Shown: positions 53,333 through 62,360 of the stretch, piece by piece
Numbering within the stretch: the first letter of the stretch is position 1
How the letters are laid out: each line of letters begins with the position of its first letter
NCBI RefSeq assembly: GCF_009455635.1
Contig: NZ_QPER01000002.1
Coordinates: forward strand, 558,001 to 622,000
Reading direction: 5' to 3'
Source of the DNA: Paraburkholderia agricolaris
Lineage (GTDB): Bacteria; Pseudomonadota; Gammaproteobacteria; Burkholderiales; Burkholderiaceae
DNA: 64,000 nucleotides
Made by a program: the position numbers and the translations under genes
The notes under the pieces: model-generated
The model's database searches: none
What the model saw: the letters and a program-made list of their open reading frames with translations, nothing else
Told to the model about the DNA's origin: nothing

Positions 53333-54895
53333 ATGTCACGTAACGAATCCCCGCAACGCGGCGCGATTGAGACAGTCGTGCTCGACGCCCCTGACGAAAT
53401 CCCCGTCGGCGATGGCAACAGCGTCTATGAATCGTTGTGCAACAAGATCAACCTGAAGCCGGTGAGCGCGGCTCGCCCGCTTGAGGCGTTCCGCGACAAC
53501 GACCTGCTCTCCGAGTCGTCGGCCGACGAGCGGCTCGCGCGGGGCATGAGTGCCTTCCTGCAACTGGTGGGTGAAAGCAGCAAGCCGGTCGACCGGCTGG
53601 ACAAATCGCTACTCGATTTCCACATCGGCCAGCTCGACCGGAGGATCGGCCGTCAACTGGATGCGGTGATGCATACGCCGGAATTCCAGGCACTGGAAGG
53701 ACGCTGGCGCGGCCTCAAGATGCTCGTGAGCCGCACGGACTTCCGCAAGAATGTGCGCGTTGAGGTGCTCGATGTTTCGAAGGACGCGTTGATCCGTGAC
53801 TTCGAGGATACGCCCGAGCTCATCCAGAGTGGCCTGTACCGCCTCACGTACATCGAGGAGTACGACACGCCTGGTGGTCAGCCGATCAGCGCACTGATCA
53901 GCGACTTTGAATTCGCCAATTCACCGCAGGATATTGGTCTGCTGCGCAATATCTCGAAGGTGGCTGCCGCGGCGCACATGCCGTTCATCGGTTCGGTTGG
54001 GCCGGCGTTCTTCGGCAAGCAATCCATGGAGGAAGTGGCCGCGATTCAGGATATCGGCAACTACTTCGACCGCGCCGAGTACATCAAGTGGAAGAGCTTC
54101 CGCGACACGGACGACGCCCGTTATGTGGGGCTCACCATGCCTCGTGTGCTGGGTCGTTTGCCATACGGCAGAGATACGGCACCGGTGCGGGCGTTCAACT
54201 ACGAAGAGGCGGTGAAGGGTCCGAACCACGATCGCTATCTGTGGGTTAGCGCGTCGTTTGCGTTCGCTGCGAATATGGTGCGCAGCTTCACCAGCAACGG
54301 CTGGTGCGTACAGATTCGCGGTCCGCAAGCGGGCGGCAAGGTCGAGGATCTGCCGGTTCACCTGTATGACCTGGGCACCGGTTATCAGCCCAAGATTCCG
54401 ACCGAAGTGTTGATCCCGGAGACGCGAGAGTTCGAATTCGCCAAACTCGGCTTCATTCCGCTGTCGTTTTACAAGAATCACGACTTTGCGTGCTTCTTCT
54501 CGGCCAGCTCGGCTCAGAAGCCGGCACTCTACGAGACGAAAGAAGCGACCGCGAACAGCCGCATCAATGCGCGTCTGCCATACATCTTTCTGCTGTCGCG
54601 TATCGCGCATTACCTGAAGCTGATTCAGCGCGAAAACATTGGCACGACCAAGGACCGGCGTGTGCTCGAACTTGAGCTGAACGGCTGGATCAAGGGTCTC
54701 GTGACCGAGATGAAAGATCCGGGTGACGAGTTGCAGGCGTCGCATCCGCTGCGTGAGGCGAAGGTGACGGTCGAAGACATCGAGGACAACCCCGGATTCT
54801 TTCGCATCAAGTTGTTCGTTATCCCGCACTTTCAGGTGGAGGGGATGGACATCGGTCTGTCGCTGGTGTCGCAGATGCCAAAAGCGAAAAGCTGA
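53333..54895 (+). CDS. tssC: T6SS contractile sheath large subunit TssC
   Basis: 520 residues. Family motifs: LDFHIGQLDRRIGRQLDAVM, FQALEGRWRGLKMLVSRTDF, FSASSAQKPALYET, and AHYLKLIQREN-like IAHYLKLIQRENIGT. The C-terminal end PGFFRIKLFVIPHFQVEGMD is typical of TssC. It polymerises with TssB around the Hcp tube. It lies 76 bp after tssB and 104 bp before vgrG, in one operon. Confidence 0.95.
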   Translation: MSRNESPQRGAIETVVLDAPDEIPVGDGNSVYESLCNKINLKPVSAARPLEAFRDNDLLSESSADERLARGMSAFLQLVGESSKPVDRLDKSLLDFHIGQLDRRIGRQLDAVMHTPEFQALEGRWRGLKMLVSRTDFRKNVRVEVLDVSKDALIRDFEDTPELIQSGLYRLTYIEEYDTPGGQPISALISDFEFANSPQDIGLLRNISKVAAAAHMPFIGSVGPAFFGKQSMEEVAAIQDIGNYFDRAEYIKWKSFRDTDDARYVGLTMPRVLGRLPYGRDTAPVRAFNYEEAVKGPNHDRYLWVSASFAFAANMVRSFTSNGWCVQIRGPQAGGKVEDLPVHLYDLGTGYQPKIPTEVLIPETREFEFAKLGFIPLSFYKNHDFACFFSASSAQKPALYETKEATANSRINARLPYIFLLSRIAHYLKLIQRENIGTTKDRRVLELELNGWIKGLVTEMKDPGDELQASHPLREAKVTVEDIEDNPGFFRIKLFVIPHFQVEGMDIGLSLVSQMPKAKS

Positions 54896-54999
54896 TTCGC
54901 TGTAGTCAATGTAACCAGCTGACGTATTTCGTCAGGATGCGAATGCCCGCGTCCCGACGTTGTCGTCCTTGATGTCGCACGTGTTCGAGGGAGTCGTTG

Positions 55000-57339
55000 A
55001 TGGGGTCCATGGTTCTGCCGTCGCAGGCTTACGAGCTGAAACTCGCGCCGCATCCGGCGCCGTTCTCGGTGCTGAAGTTCGCAGGCGACGAAGGTGTCAG
55101 CCGTCTGTACCGCTACGACATCGAGTTCATGAGTCCTGTCGCCGATATCCCAATGGATCAGGTGCTGGGGCGGCCCGCAAAGTTCGTGATCGACCCTATC
55201 GATCCAAACGCCGGCTATCTGCGAAAGATGTTCGGCGAGAACGCGTCGAAGTTCAGCGAGATGCCTCCGGCGCGGACGATGCACGGCATCGTGACGCAGT
55301 TCGATCAGCTCGATACATCTGCGGACGAGACGCGCTACAGACTGCTCGTCGAACCACGTGTTGCCGATCTGGCCCGCACGGTGACCAGCCGTCTGTTCCA
55401 GAAGCAGTCGGTGCAGGAACTCGTCACCGACACATTGCGCCACTACGGATACCGCGAAGGCGTCGACTTCAGGTTCAATCTTCGGGCGCAATACAAGCGG
55501 CACGAATACATCACCCAGTACCACGAGACTAGCCTCGCTTTCATCCAGCGCATCGCCGCGGATGCGGGTATCTGGTTTCGCTTCGAACAGGCGAAGGATC
55601 AGGAGGTCATCGTCTTTGGCGACGATCTCGATGCGTATGCTCGCAGCCAGCGCGTCGTGCCGTTGCGTCGCCACTCGGGACTGGCCAATGCCGGAGCCGA
55701 GTCAGTCAGGTCGATTGAACGCCGGATGCGGCGCGTGCCCGAAACGATCCAGCTAAACGACTACAACCACCGCCAAGCGGGTGTATCGCTGCTCGTCGAG
55801 CGGAACGCGGCGCGCGATGACAGGACCACGAACGCGGTTGACTACCGCTGGGGCGAGCATTACGAAACGCCGCAAGAGGGGCAGCGCATTGCGCAACTGC
55901 GTCACGAAGCGCATCTGGCGCAGCAGATTACCTTCAAAGGCGAGGGCAATGCGTTTGCACTCGAATCCGGTGAGGTATTAAACCTCGACGAGCAACTCGC
56001 TGACGCACCGCACGGGTTGTTCATTGTCTCTGTCTCGTCCCATGGTGGGCGCAGGCAGGCGTACTCGAATACGTTTACCGCGATCCCGTCCGATCGTGTC
56101 TGGCGCACGCCGGTCATTCCGGCCGCGCGACCGGTGATCAACGGCATCCTGCCTGCACGTATCACATCGCCCGCGCACTATAAGCGAGCCTATCTGACGG
56201 AGGAAGGCTGGTATGTGATCAAACTTCCGTTCGACCTGGACACGTGGAGCCCGGGCGGAACCAGCCGCCCTGTGCGGTTTGCGAAGCCGTACAGCGGTGA
56301 TAACTACGGTCATCACTTTCCTCTGATTGATGGCGCAGAGGTGGCGATTATTCATACGGATGGCGATCCGGATCGACCCGTCATTATCGGGGCGATGCAC
56401 GACAGCCTGCATCCAGACCTCGTCAACAACCTGAACCACACCCGCAACCTGATTCGTACCGCCGCGCAGAATGAAATGCGCATGGAGGACGAGGAAGGCA
56501 GTGAGCACATTCACCTGACCACGCCGTTTCGGGCCAGCGAACTCAATCTTGGGCACATGGTCGACGGCGAAAGCAAGGAGCGCGGGCAAGGCGCGGAACT
56601 GCGCACTGACGAACATGTCGCCGTGCGGGGCGGCAAGGGCGTGCTGATTACCGCCGAAGCTCAACCCGAAGCGACGGGACCGCAGCTCGACATGCAGGAT
56701 GCTGATGCCACGCTCCGCCAGGCGGCGGACCTGATGCGCTCGCTGAACGACTCGGCCAAGGCGGCGAAGGTCTGGCTTGCCGAGATCGATCAGCAGCGCG
56801 TGCTTATCGAGCAGAAGCTCACGGACCTTCAGAGGCCGGTGATTGTCGCCAGCGGGCCCGAAGGCGTCGGCATTGTCAGTGGACGCGAGTTGCAGGTCGC
56901 TGCGCGAAAGCAGATGTTCATAACGGCTGGAAACGGTCTGGATATCGGAGCGCTCAAGCGCATTACCGTCGCTGCGGGCGAAGCGGTTTCTCTTTTTGCC
57001 GCGAAGCTCGGCATCAGGATTTTCGCCGCGAAGGGCAAGGTCCAGATTCAGGCGCAGGGCGATGCGATGGAATTGATGGCGCTGAACAACGTCGCGCTCA
57101 GTTCATCGACCGGCGAAGTCATCATTACCGGTTCGAAGGGCATCACGCTGGGCGATGGGGCGGGTGCGTATCTGAAGATCGCGAACGGCAAGATTGAGAT
57201 CGCGAGTCCAAACGAGGTGCAGGTGAAGGGCGTGTTGAATGTCGAAGGCCCGGCGAGTGGCAATTTCACGTTCCCCAGTTGGTCCGACGTCCCGCTGAAG
57301 GATTTGAAGGGAAAGATGAACTTCGGGTTTTCTGAGTAA
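55000..57339 (+). CDS. vgrG: T6SS spike protein VgrG (TssI)
   Basis: 779 residues from ATG 55000 with GGGAG upstream. The gp27-like N-terminal region has SVLKFAGDEGVSRLYRYDIE, FIQRIAADAGIWFRFEQ and the usual RMRRVPETIQLNDYNHR. The gp5-like OB domain shows PVRFAKPYSGDNYGHHFPL and DGAEVAIIHTDGDPDRPVI. The beta-helix and DUF2345 region follow (QNEMRMEDEEGSEHIHLTT, HVAVRGGKGVLITAEAQ). There is no extra effector domain at the C-terminus, so toxicity is expected from the cargo encoded 8 bp downstream. Confidence 0.95.
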   Translation: MGSMVLPSQAYELKLAPHPAPFSVLKFAGDEGVSRLYRYDIEFMSPVADIPMDQVLGRPAKFVIDPIDPNAGYLRKMFGENASKFSEMPPARTMHGIVTQFDQLDTSADETRYRLLVEPRVADLARTVTSRLFQKQSVQELVTDTLRHYGYREGVDFRFNLRAQYKRHEYITQYHETSLAFIQRIAADAGIWFRFEQAKDQEVIVFGDDLDAYARSQRVVPLRRHSGLANAGAESVRSIERRMRRVPETIQLNDYNHRQAGVSLLVERNAARDDRTTNAVDYRWGEHYETPQEGQRIAQLRHEAHLAQQITFKGEGNAFALESGEVLNLDEQLADAPHGLFIVSVSSHGGRRQAYSNTFTAIPSDRVWRTPVIPAARPVINGILPARITSPAHYKRAYLTEEGWYVIKLPFDLDTWSPGGTSRPVRFAKPYSGDNYGHHFPLIDGAEVAIIHTDGDPDRPVIIGAMHDSLHPDLVNNLNHTRNLIRTAAQNEMRMEDEEGSEHIHLTTPFRASELNLGHMVDGESKERGQGAELRTDEHVAVRGGKGVLITAEAQPEATGPQLDMQDADATLRQAADLMRSLNDSAKAAKVWLAEIDQQRVLIEQKLTDLQRPVIVASGPEGVGIVSGRELQVAARKQMFITAGNGLDIGALKRITVAAGEAVSLFAAKLGIRIFAAKGKVQIQAQGDAMELMALNNVALSSSTGEVIITGSKGITLGDGAGAYLKIANGKIEIASPNEVQVKGVLNVEGPASGNFTFPSWSDVPLKDLKGKMNFGFSE

Positions 57340-57347
57340 GCGCGGTC

Positions 57348-60062
57348 ATGGCAAATACGACACCGCCGCCTCCGGTCAACCCTCCATTAAAACAGTCGAG
57401 CTTCGCCTTTCCGTTCCGAAGGAAAGGGCAAGGCGCAACGGCTTCGTCCACGGATTTTACCGACGAGCACGAGTTCTACAAGGTCCTCAAGACCGAACCT
57501 TCAGGTAATTATTCGGTCAGTGCGAAGGGCATGTGGCACGGTGGAATTCACGTGACCGAAACTGGGGCAGGCCGTTCACTGGATCTGAAATACGGGGTGC
57601 GCTGCCTTGCTGACGGTGAAGTGATTGCTTATCGTGTGGACCGTGCCTACCCGCTCAGCGAGCTTCCCGCACAGAACGACACAGGCGCGATTAGCGCACC
57701 GTACAGCACGGGATTCACACTGGTGCGTCATTCGATGGAATTCCCGCGAGGCACCACGCTCACGTTTTACAGCCTGTACATGCACCTGCAGGATCTGGCG
57801 GACTACGAGCGTGATACGACGCTGAGCCGGCCTGCGTACTGGTCGAAAGAGTTCGAGGTCACGGCATTTGCGCAGGACCTGCCCGATGCCGGGGCAAACG
57901 GACAGCCGGCGCCCTCTGAACAGATGGGGTTACGGATACGCGCAACCAGACGAACGGGCACGATCCTCGGCATTCTGCCGCAGGGGGCGCGGGTGGTCAT
58001 TGGGGCGCGCGCGGACGGCTGGGGGCAGATAACCGACTCTCACAGAGCCGACCTGTATCCGAAGGTTGTGGGTGATTTTGTCTCTCCGGATGTCGCGACC
58101 AATGGGTGGATTTTTCTCGGTAAGGAGCACGGTGGTCCAGTCGTGACGGAAGTCATGCCCGAGTCGTCATTGGACCAGGTGGTCGTGCTGACGGAACCGT
58201 TCAGGATCAAGGCGGGCGAACTGATTGGCCATCTCGGGCGCTATGACTCATTGAGCCAGCAGACTTCGAACCGTATGGTCCACATCGAGGTGTTCTGCGA
58301 TGACACCGTCAAGACGTTCATCACCCAAGGGCAGGCGTGGATCGCCAGTAACGGGGCACACGAACAGGCGTGGAAGCAGTTAGGACTGTCCAAGATCCCC
58401 ACGATCCTGCGCGTTGACCGCAATACGACGCTGTACCACCTGCCAGGTCAGCAGGGGCAACACGCGAAGCAGACGGGTGTGATCCAGGTCGCTTCGTTTG
58501 CCGGATTGGCCCGCCGACCGAACAGCCCTTCCAGGGAGGCAACGGCGGGAACCGATGGCCGGAAGCTTAACTGGTGGCACGTGGACAGTGCGGACGCGCT
58601 GGGTCATGACATCAGCGGATGGGTGCGCGAAGATAGTTTTGCGGGTGGCCGCGTGACGCGTGAATTTGCACAGAAATGGGTGGACTTCAGGACCCTGGGG
58701 GATCCGCACGACCCAACGCATACGATGTTTGCGACGACTCAGGCATACGTTGACTATTTGACTGGCGCAGACGTGCCGGATGCAGGCTCGCGGGACAAGC
58801 TGAGTCAATTGATGCAGAAGATCTACGACACGCTGCCGCTGACGGGAGACCGTAATCAGGCTGCGGACAGGCTCTACAATGCGGCGGAAAATCCGTGGAT
58901 CGCATTGCGTATGTCGAGACTGATCATCAGGCACGAGAGCGAATGGGCTAATCCGGACAAGTGGAAACGGCTCATTGCTGAAATTGAAAAAAAGACCGGG
59001 CCTCAGCCGCAGCACGAGGCGGAGCTGGAACGCATCGAGAAGCTTGTCTGGTGGGATGACGTCAAGGCCGGCTTGGCGGATCTGCCTGCGCCGGACGTTT
59101 TTCATATCCATCCGATTGCGTTGGTGGGGAATTTTCTCGTCGGACAAACTCCTTGCGCGTGCGGATGCTGTCTTCAGGACGTGTTTAAGGTTACCCGCTA
59201 TGGACACGCTCCGAACACGCACTATGGTCCAGTGTTCTGGGGCGAAAGGGCACTCGACAGATCGAAAGTGCTGACCGAAATGCGAGTTAGCGGCGTGATT
59301 TCTGAAAGTGAGTATCGAATCATTGTGGCGATGTCGAAAAACGAGGGAATGCTTGACGCTGTTCAGTCATACGATAGTGAGGCGGTGACCGCGGGGGCGA
59401 TGCAGAAAACAATCAACTCTATGGGCAAGGGGGAATTTCCGACCCAGGTTGCGGAATTCAAAGCATCCAATGCTTCGGAATACAACGAATTGTTTGAAAA
59501 ATGTGGTTGGACAGTAGAAGGAGTAGGACCCGGCGCCAAGATGTTTTATTCGCATTCCGAATTGACGCAAGGTCAAAAAATCACTGCGGGACCTCTAAAA
59601 GATTTAATGAGGCGAGGCTGTTCGGCCGCGAACTTCGGGCAGAAGGTGAAAAGCGTCCCACTCGCAGTTATCGCACACGCAATCACTTCCAGGTCATACG
59701 AGACAAAGCAACTTATGGACTTCCTGTCTCGTCTGCGGGACAAGGTCCTTCCTGCGACGCCGCGTGGATACCACTACACGATAGCCCAATACTTCCAATC
59801 TGACCTGGGTCGGGCCGCAGCCCTGGACCAGAGTGTGAATCGACCTGGATACGTGACCCGGGACATCGGCAAGTCGCTGGACGTGCTGTTTTCGCACCAT
59901 CCTGAGCTTTCGAGAAATCCGGATGAGTGGGGTTCGAACCGCGCTCAATATGAGCGTGAGGTGGTTGGCCACTATGGAAACAGGCGGGAAATGTCTCGTG
60001 ACAGCAACGGATTGAATTCGGCGCCACGGCGATTTGGAAATTTAACTGGCAACTTGGGCTAA
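57348..60062 (+). CDS. Putative T6SS peptidoglycan-targeting effector, multidomain with lysozyme-like C-terminus
   Basis: 904 residues. Residues 55-330 resemble an M23-type fold (GMWHGGIHVTE, GVRCLADGEVIAYR, TFYSLYMHLQDL, RMVHIEVF), but the usual metal-ligand Asp is missing, so it is probably a binding module. SH3-like segments lie at about 190-235 and 355-430. A middle domain (450-600) has IIRHESEWANPDKWKRL and FHIHPIAL. A cysteine cluster CACGCC is at 603-608. The C-terminal domain has MSKNEGMLDAVQSYDSE with likely catalytic Glu666, then TAGAMQKTINSMGKGEFP, a pattern I associate with lysozyme-like T6SS effectors. It would cut peptidoglycan in the target's periplasm. Position vgrG - effector - exported protein - PAAR supports this. 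GC appears to drop toward the 3' end. Activity is inferred. Confidence 0.75.
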   Translation: MANTTPPPPVNPPLKQSSFAFPFRRKGQGATASSTDFTDEHEFYKVLKTEPSGNYSVSAKGMWHGGIHVTETGAGRSLDLKYGVRCLADGEVIAYRVDRAYPLSELPAQNDTGAISAPYSTGFTLVRHSMEFPRGTTLTFYSLYMHLQDLADYERDTTLSRPAYWSKEFEVTAFAQDLPDAGANGQPAPSEQMGLRIRATRRTGTILGILPQGARVVIGARADGWGQITDSHRADLYPKVVGDFVSPDVATNGWIFLGKEHGGPVVTEVMPESSLDQVVVLTEPFRIKAGELIGHLGRYDSLSQQTSNRMVHIEVFCDDTVKTFITQGQAWIASNGAHEQAWKQLGLSKIPTILRVDRNTTLYHLPGQQGQHAKQTGVIQVASFAGLARRPNSPSREATAGTDGRKLNWWHVDSADALGHDISGWVREDSFAGGRVTREFAQKWVDFRTLGDPHDPTHTMFATTQAYVDYLTGADVPDAGSRDKLSQLMQKIYDTLPLTGDRNQAADRLYNAAENPWIALRMSRLIIRHESEWANPDKWKRLIAEIEKKTGPQPQHEAELERIEKLVWWDDVKAGLADLPAPDVFHIHPIALVGNFLVGQTPCACGCCLQDVFKVTRYGHAPNTHYGPVFWGERALDRSKVLTEMRVSGVISESEYRIIVAMSKNEGMLDAVQSYDSEAVTAGAMQKTINSMGKGEFPTQVAEFKASNASEYNELFEKCGWTVEGVGPGAKMFYSHSELTQGQKITAGPLKDLMRRGCSAANFGQKVKSVPLAVIAHAITSRSYETKQLMDFLSRLRDKVLPATPRGYHYTIAQYFQSDLGRAAALDQSVNRPGYVTRDIGKSLDVLFSHHPELSRNPDEWGSNRAQYEREVVGHYGNRREMSRDSNGLNSAPRRFGNLTGNLG

Positions 60063-60847
60063 TGAGAACTCGTATGTTGAAGTGCAGCTATAAGGGATGG
60101 GTCGTCGCGCTCGTATTTTTATCAGGGTCTCCCGTGCAAGCAAGCGCGGATAAAAGTGCCGAGCGAGAAAAGATAGATTTTCGTGGAGGGTCGTCTTTGA
60201 TTTTTTCTCTACCACTAAAAGGCAGAGAGGCGAAGACCTTCGGACCCGGATGGAAGCGCGCGGTCCTGGAAGAAGCGTCTGGACGTGAAACTCCCCTTTT
60301 TCCGATGGAATCGTTCGCGTCGATGGGCGGTGTGATATTCGCCCACGACTATTCCCCGCGAGTTTCTCCGTCGGGCAGGTATGCGGTTCTGGACGTTTTC
60401 CGAGCCGGGGTTGTCGACCCGGGCCCCTCGGGTACGGCGGAGGACTCCGGCAGGCAATATTGCCCGGTACTGGATACCGCGTCGGGATGCATAGTCAGTA
60501 TGCAAACCGGTGAGCTTTGTGGCGGCAATTGGTCCGAGAAGGCCGACGAGTGGATCGTGACCGGATACGAATACGATGCCACCAAGGTGATGATCCAGTA
60601 TGAGTTTTCTGGGGCAAACGAGCTATGGAATCAATTCCAGGAATCCGTCAAGTTGAATGGCTCAGTATCGATCAGGCAGCACCTCGTTGACAGTGCCGGT
60701 TTGATAAACATTATGAAATGCGAGCCACCAAACACGAGCAACAGAGCTTCTTACTCTTTGATTGCCCGTCAGCTAATCAGGGAAGGTGATCGGAACGATG
60801 CCGCATATATTGAAAAAGAACTAGGTTTCAAAAACTATGAACGATGA
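60062..60847 (+). CDS. Putative periplasmic immunity protein for the effector
   Basis: 261 residues. The start overlaps the effector stop by one base (TAATG); ATG 60074 is an alternative. A Sec signal peptide is clear (MLKCSYKGWVVALVFLSG, cleavage near VQASA). The mature part has no family I recognise; it has three or four cysteines (YCPVLDTASGC, GELCGG, MKCEPP) that could form disulfides. Periplasmic export, coupling to a peptidoglycan-targeting effector gene and lower GC are typical of T6SS immunity genes. Immunity function is inferred from context only. Confidence 0.65.
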   Translation: MRTRMLKCSYKGWVVALVFLSGSPVQASADKSAEREKIDFRGGSSLIFSLPLKGREAKTFGPGWKRAVLEEASGRETPLFPMESFASMGGVIFAHDYSPRVSPSGRYAVLDVFRAGVVDPGPSGTAEDSGRQYCPVLDTASGCIVSMQTGELCGGNWSEKADEWIVTGYEYDATKVMIQYEFSGANELWNQFQESVKLNGSVSIRQHLVDSAGLINIMKCEPPNTSNRASYSLIARQLIREGDRNDAAYIEKELGFKNYER

Positions 60848-61118
60848 AGGAATCATCGAAACAAAAAAACTTGCATACGAAGGCGATAGCACAAGCCACG
60901 GTGGAAAAATTCTCACCGGTTCAGATCGTATCAAGGTCACGGGTCGTCGCGCAGCGCGGGTCGGCGACATGGTGTCCTGTCCGATCCACGGCAACAACGA
61001 AATAGCGGAAGGAAGCAGCAGCATGAAAGACGCCGGCGTTCCACTCTCAAGGGATGGCGATCATACCCAGTGCGGCAGCTTTCTTATTGCGACATCCGAC
61101 GGCGCGACGGTTCGATAG
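60837..61118 (+). CDS. PAAR-domain spike-tip protein
   Basis: 93 residues. The PAAR fold is indicated by YEGDSTSHGGKILTGSDRIK, RRAARVGDMVSCPIHGNNEI, GVPLSRDGDHTQCGSFLI, with His/Cys residues positioned to bind zinc at the tip. It sits on the VgrG trimer and can help load the effector. The start overlaps the immunity gene by 11 bp, and its stop is followed directly by the next ATG. Confidence 0.88.
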   Translation: MNDEGIIETKKLAYEGDSTSHGGKILTGSDRIKVTGRRAARVGDMVSCPIHGNNEIAEGSSSMKDAGVPLSRDGDHTQCGSFLIATSDGATVR

Positions 61119-62360
61119 ATGCCGATTGATTTTGCGCGGGTACCGCCGCTGGTTGTGGTCCCGGAGCCGCCGCGGCCGTCCACGCTACTCTGGGCAATGC
61201 TGCTCATCGTGGTTATGTGTCTGGGGAGCGCGCTTGCGATTTTCCTGTGGCCTGCGGGACGACCGACCAACACCGCATGGTTCTGGTTGTGCGTCCTCGG
61301 CTATCCGGCGCTCGTATGGTTTTTTTTGCTGTGCTCCTATCTTGGTTACTCGTATGCCCGGCGCAGCGGTGCAATGGCTCACAACGTGACGAGCGCATGC
61401 GAGGAAGAAAAATGTCACAGACTTGCCAGCAAACCTCTCGTTATCCTCGGTCATGGCTGGTGCTATTCAGCGTATGACAAGGAGAACAGCGTCGAGCACC
61501 TGATCACAGGTGGCGTCAGGATGTTTCCGCGTCCGAGCAGGGCGGTGCCGGGTCTGGATGTCAACGCACGCTGGCTGGAAATTCCTGGCATGACGTTCCA
61601 TGCGGGCAATGAACTGACCGAACATGCGCGTCATCTCGCTGTATGCGATTGGCTTGTGGAGCGACTGGTCGGTTGTGTGTCCGCCGGACTGGCAGCTCTG
61701 CCGGCGCGCACGGCTCTTCACGTGGACCTGACTCTGCAGTCAACGCTCGATCTGTCCCACGTTCATACCCGCTTGCAGGAGTTGCTTCGCGCCGAAGCAC
61801 CGACGTTGCGCCTGACCGTCAACGCAAGCAACGATCCTCTGTCGCTGTTCGAGACGGACGCCTGGCACGACCGCCTCGACCCGCGCGACGCGCAAATGCT
61901 GGTCGCGATCGGCTTGCGCAACGCGGTCAGCGAACGACTGCAGGACGGCGTGGCCGAGGTCGGCATAGCGCTACTGCTGGCACGCCCGGGCGTTGCCCGC
62001 AGCGCAACGACAGACGTGCTGCACCTGTATCGCCCCGCTATCGGTCCGGCGGGCGACGTGGGTAAGACGCTCGGACTTGCTGCTCGTTGGGGGTGGGCAG
62101 AATCAAAGCGGTTGACGACGGTCTGGAATAGTGGCCTTTCCGAAAAGCTTGCGCGAGTGGTCAGGTCGTCAATCCCATCTGGTGACCAAACGCAATGGAT
62201 CGAGCTTGATGCAACGGTGGGGAACTGCGCAGTCGCGGGGGGCTGGCTCGCCACCGCGCTCGCTGCGGAGCACGCGACGCATACCGGCGAAGCGCAACTG
62301 GTCCTCACTCAGGAAGGTGATGAGATGGCCGCCCTCGTCTGCAGAAAACAACATGAATGA
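61119..62360 (+). CDS. Unknown membrane protein between PAAR and TssM genes
   Basis: 413 residues, starting on the base after the PAAR stop. Two N-terminal membrane helices (LLWAMLLIVVMCLGSALAIF and WFWLCVLGYPALVWFFLLCS, about residues 23-75) are followed by a soluble domain of 330 residues. I do not recognise the family. The soluble part begins KPLVILGHGWCYSAYD and contains GLAALPARTALHVDLTLQST and GNCAVAGGWLATALAAEHAT. Its last part recalls alpha/beta enzyme folds such as thiolase-like proteins, but no active site can be named. Topology is like that of TssL/TssM-associated proteins. Its stop overlaps the tssM start by 8 bp, so tight co-expression with the membrane complex is likely. Confidence 0.7.
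   Translation: MPIDFARVPPLVVVPEPPRPSTLLWAMLLIVVMCLGSALAIFLWPAGRPTNTAWFWLCVLGYPALVWFFLLCSYLGYSYARRSGAMAHNVTSACEEEKCHRLASKPLVILGHGWCYSAYDKENSVEHLITGGVRMFPRPSRAVPGLDVNARWLEIPGMTFHAGNELTEHARHLAVCDWLVERLVGCVSAGLAALPARTALHVDLTLQSTLDLSHVHTRLQELLRAEAPTLRLTVNASNDPLSLFETDAWHDRLDPRDAQMLVAIGLRNAVSERLQDGVAEVGIALLLARPGVARSATTDVLHLYRPAIGPAGDVGKTLGLAARWGWAESKRLTTVWNSGLSEKLARVVRSSIPSGDQTQWIELDATVGNCAVAGGWLATALAAEHATHTGEAQLVLTQEGDEMAALVCRKQHE

Noticed and set aside
53921..54829. Minus-strand open frame of 302 codons
   Set aside because: Antisense to tssC; no domain and basic, low-complexity product.
57510..58340. Active M23 zinc metallopeptidase in the effector's N-terminal part
   Set aside because: The fold-like motifs are present, but the expected H-x-x-x-D metal pair is broken (GGIHVTE), so catalysis is unlikely; described only as an M23-like module.
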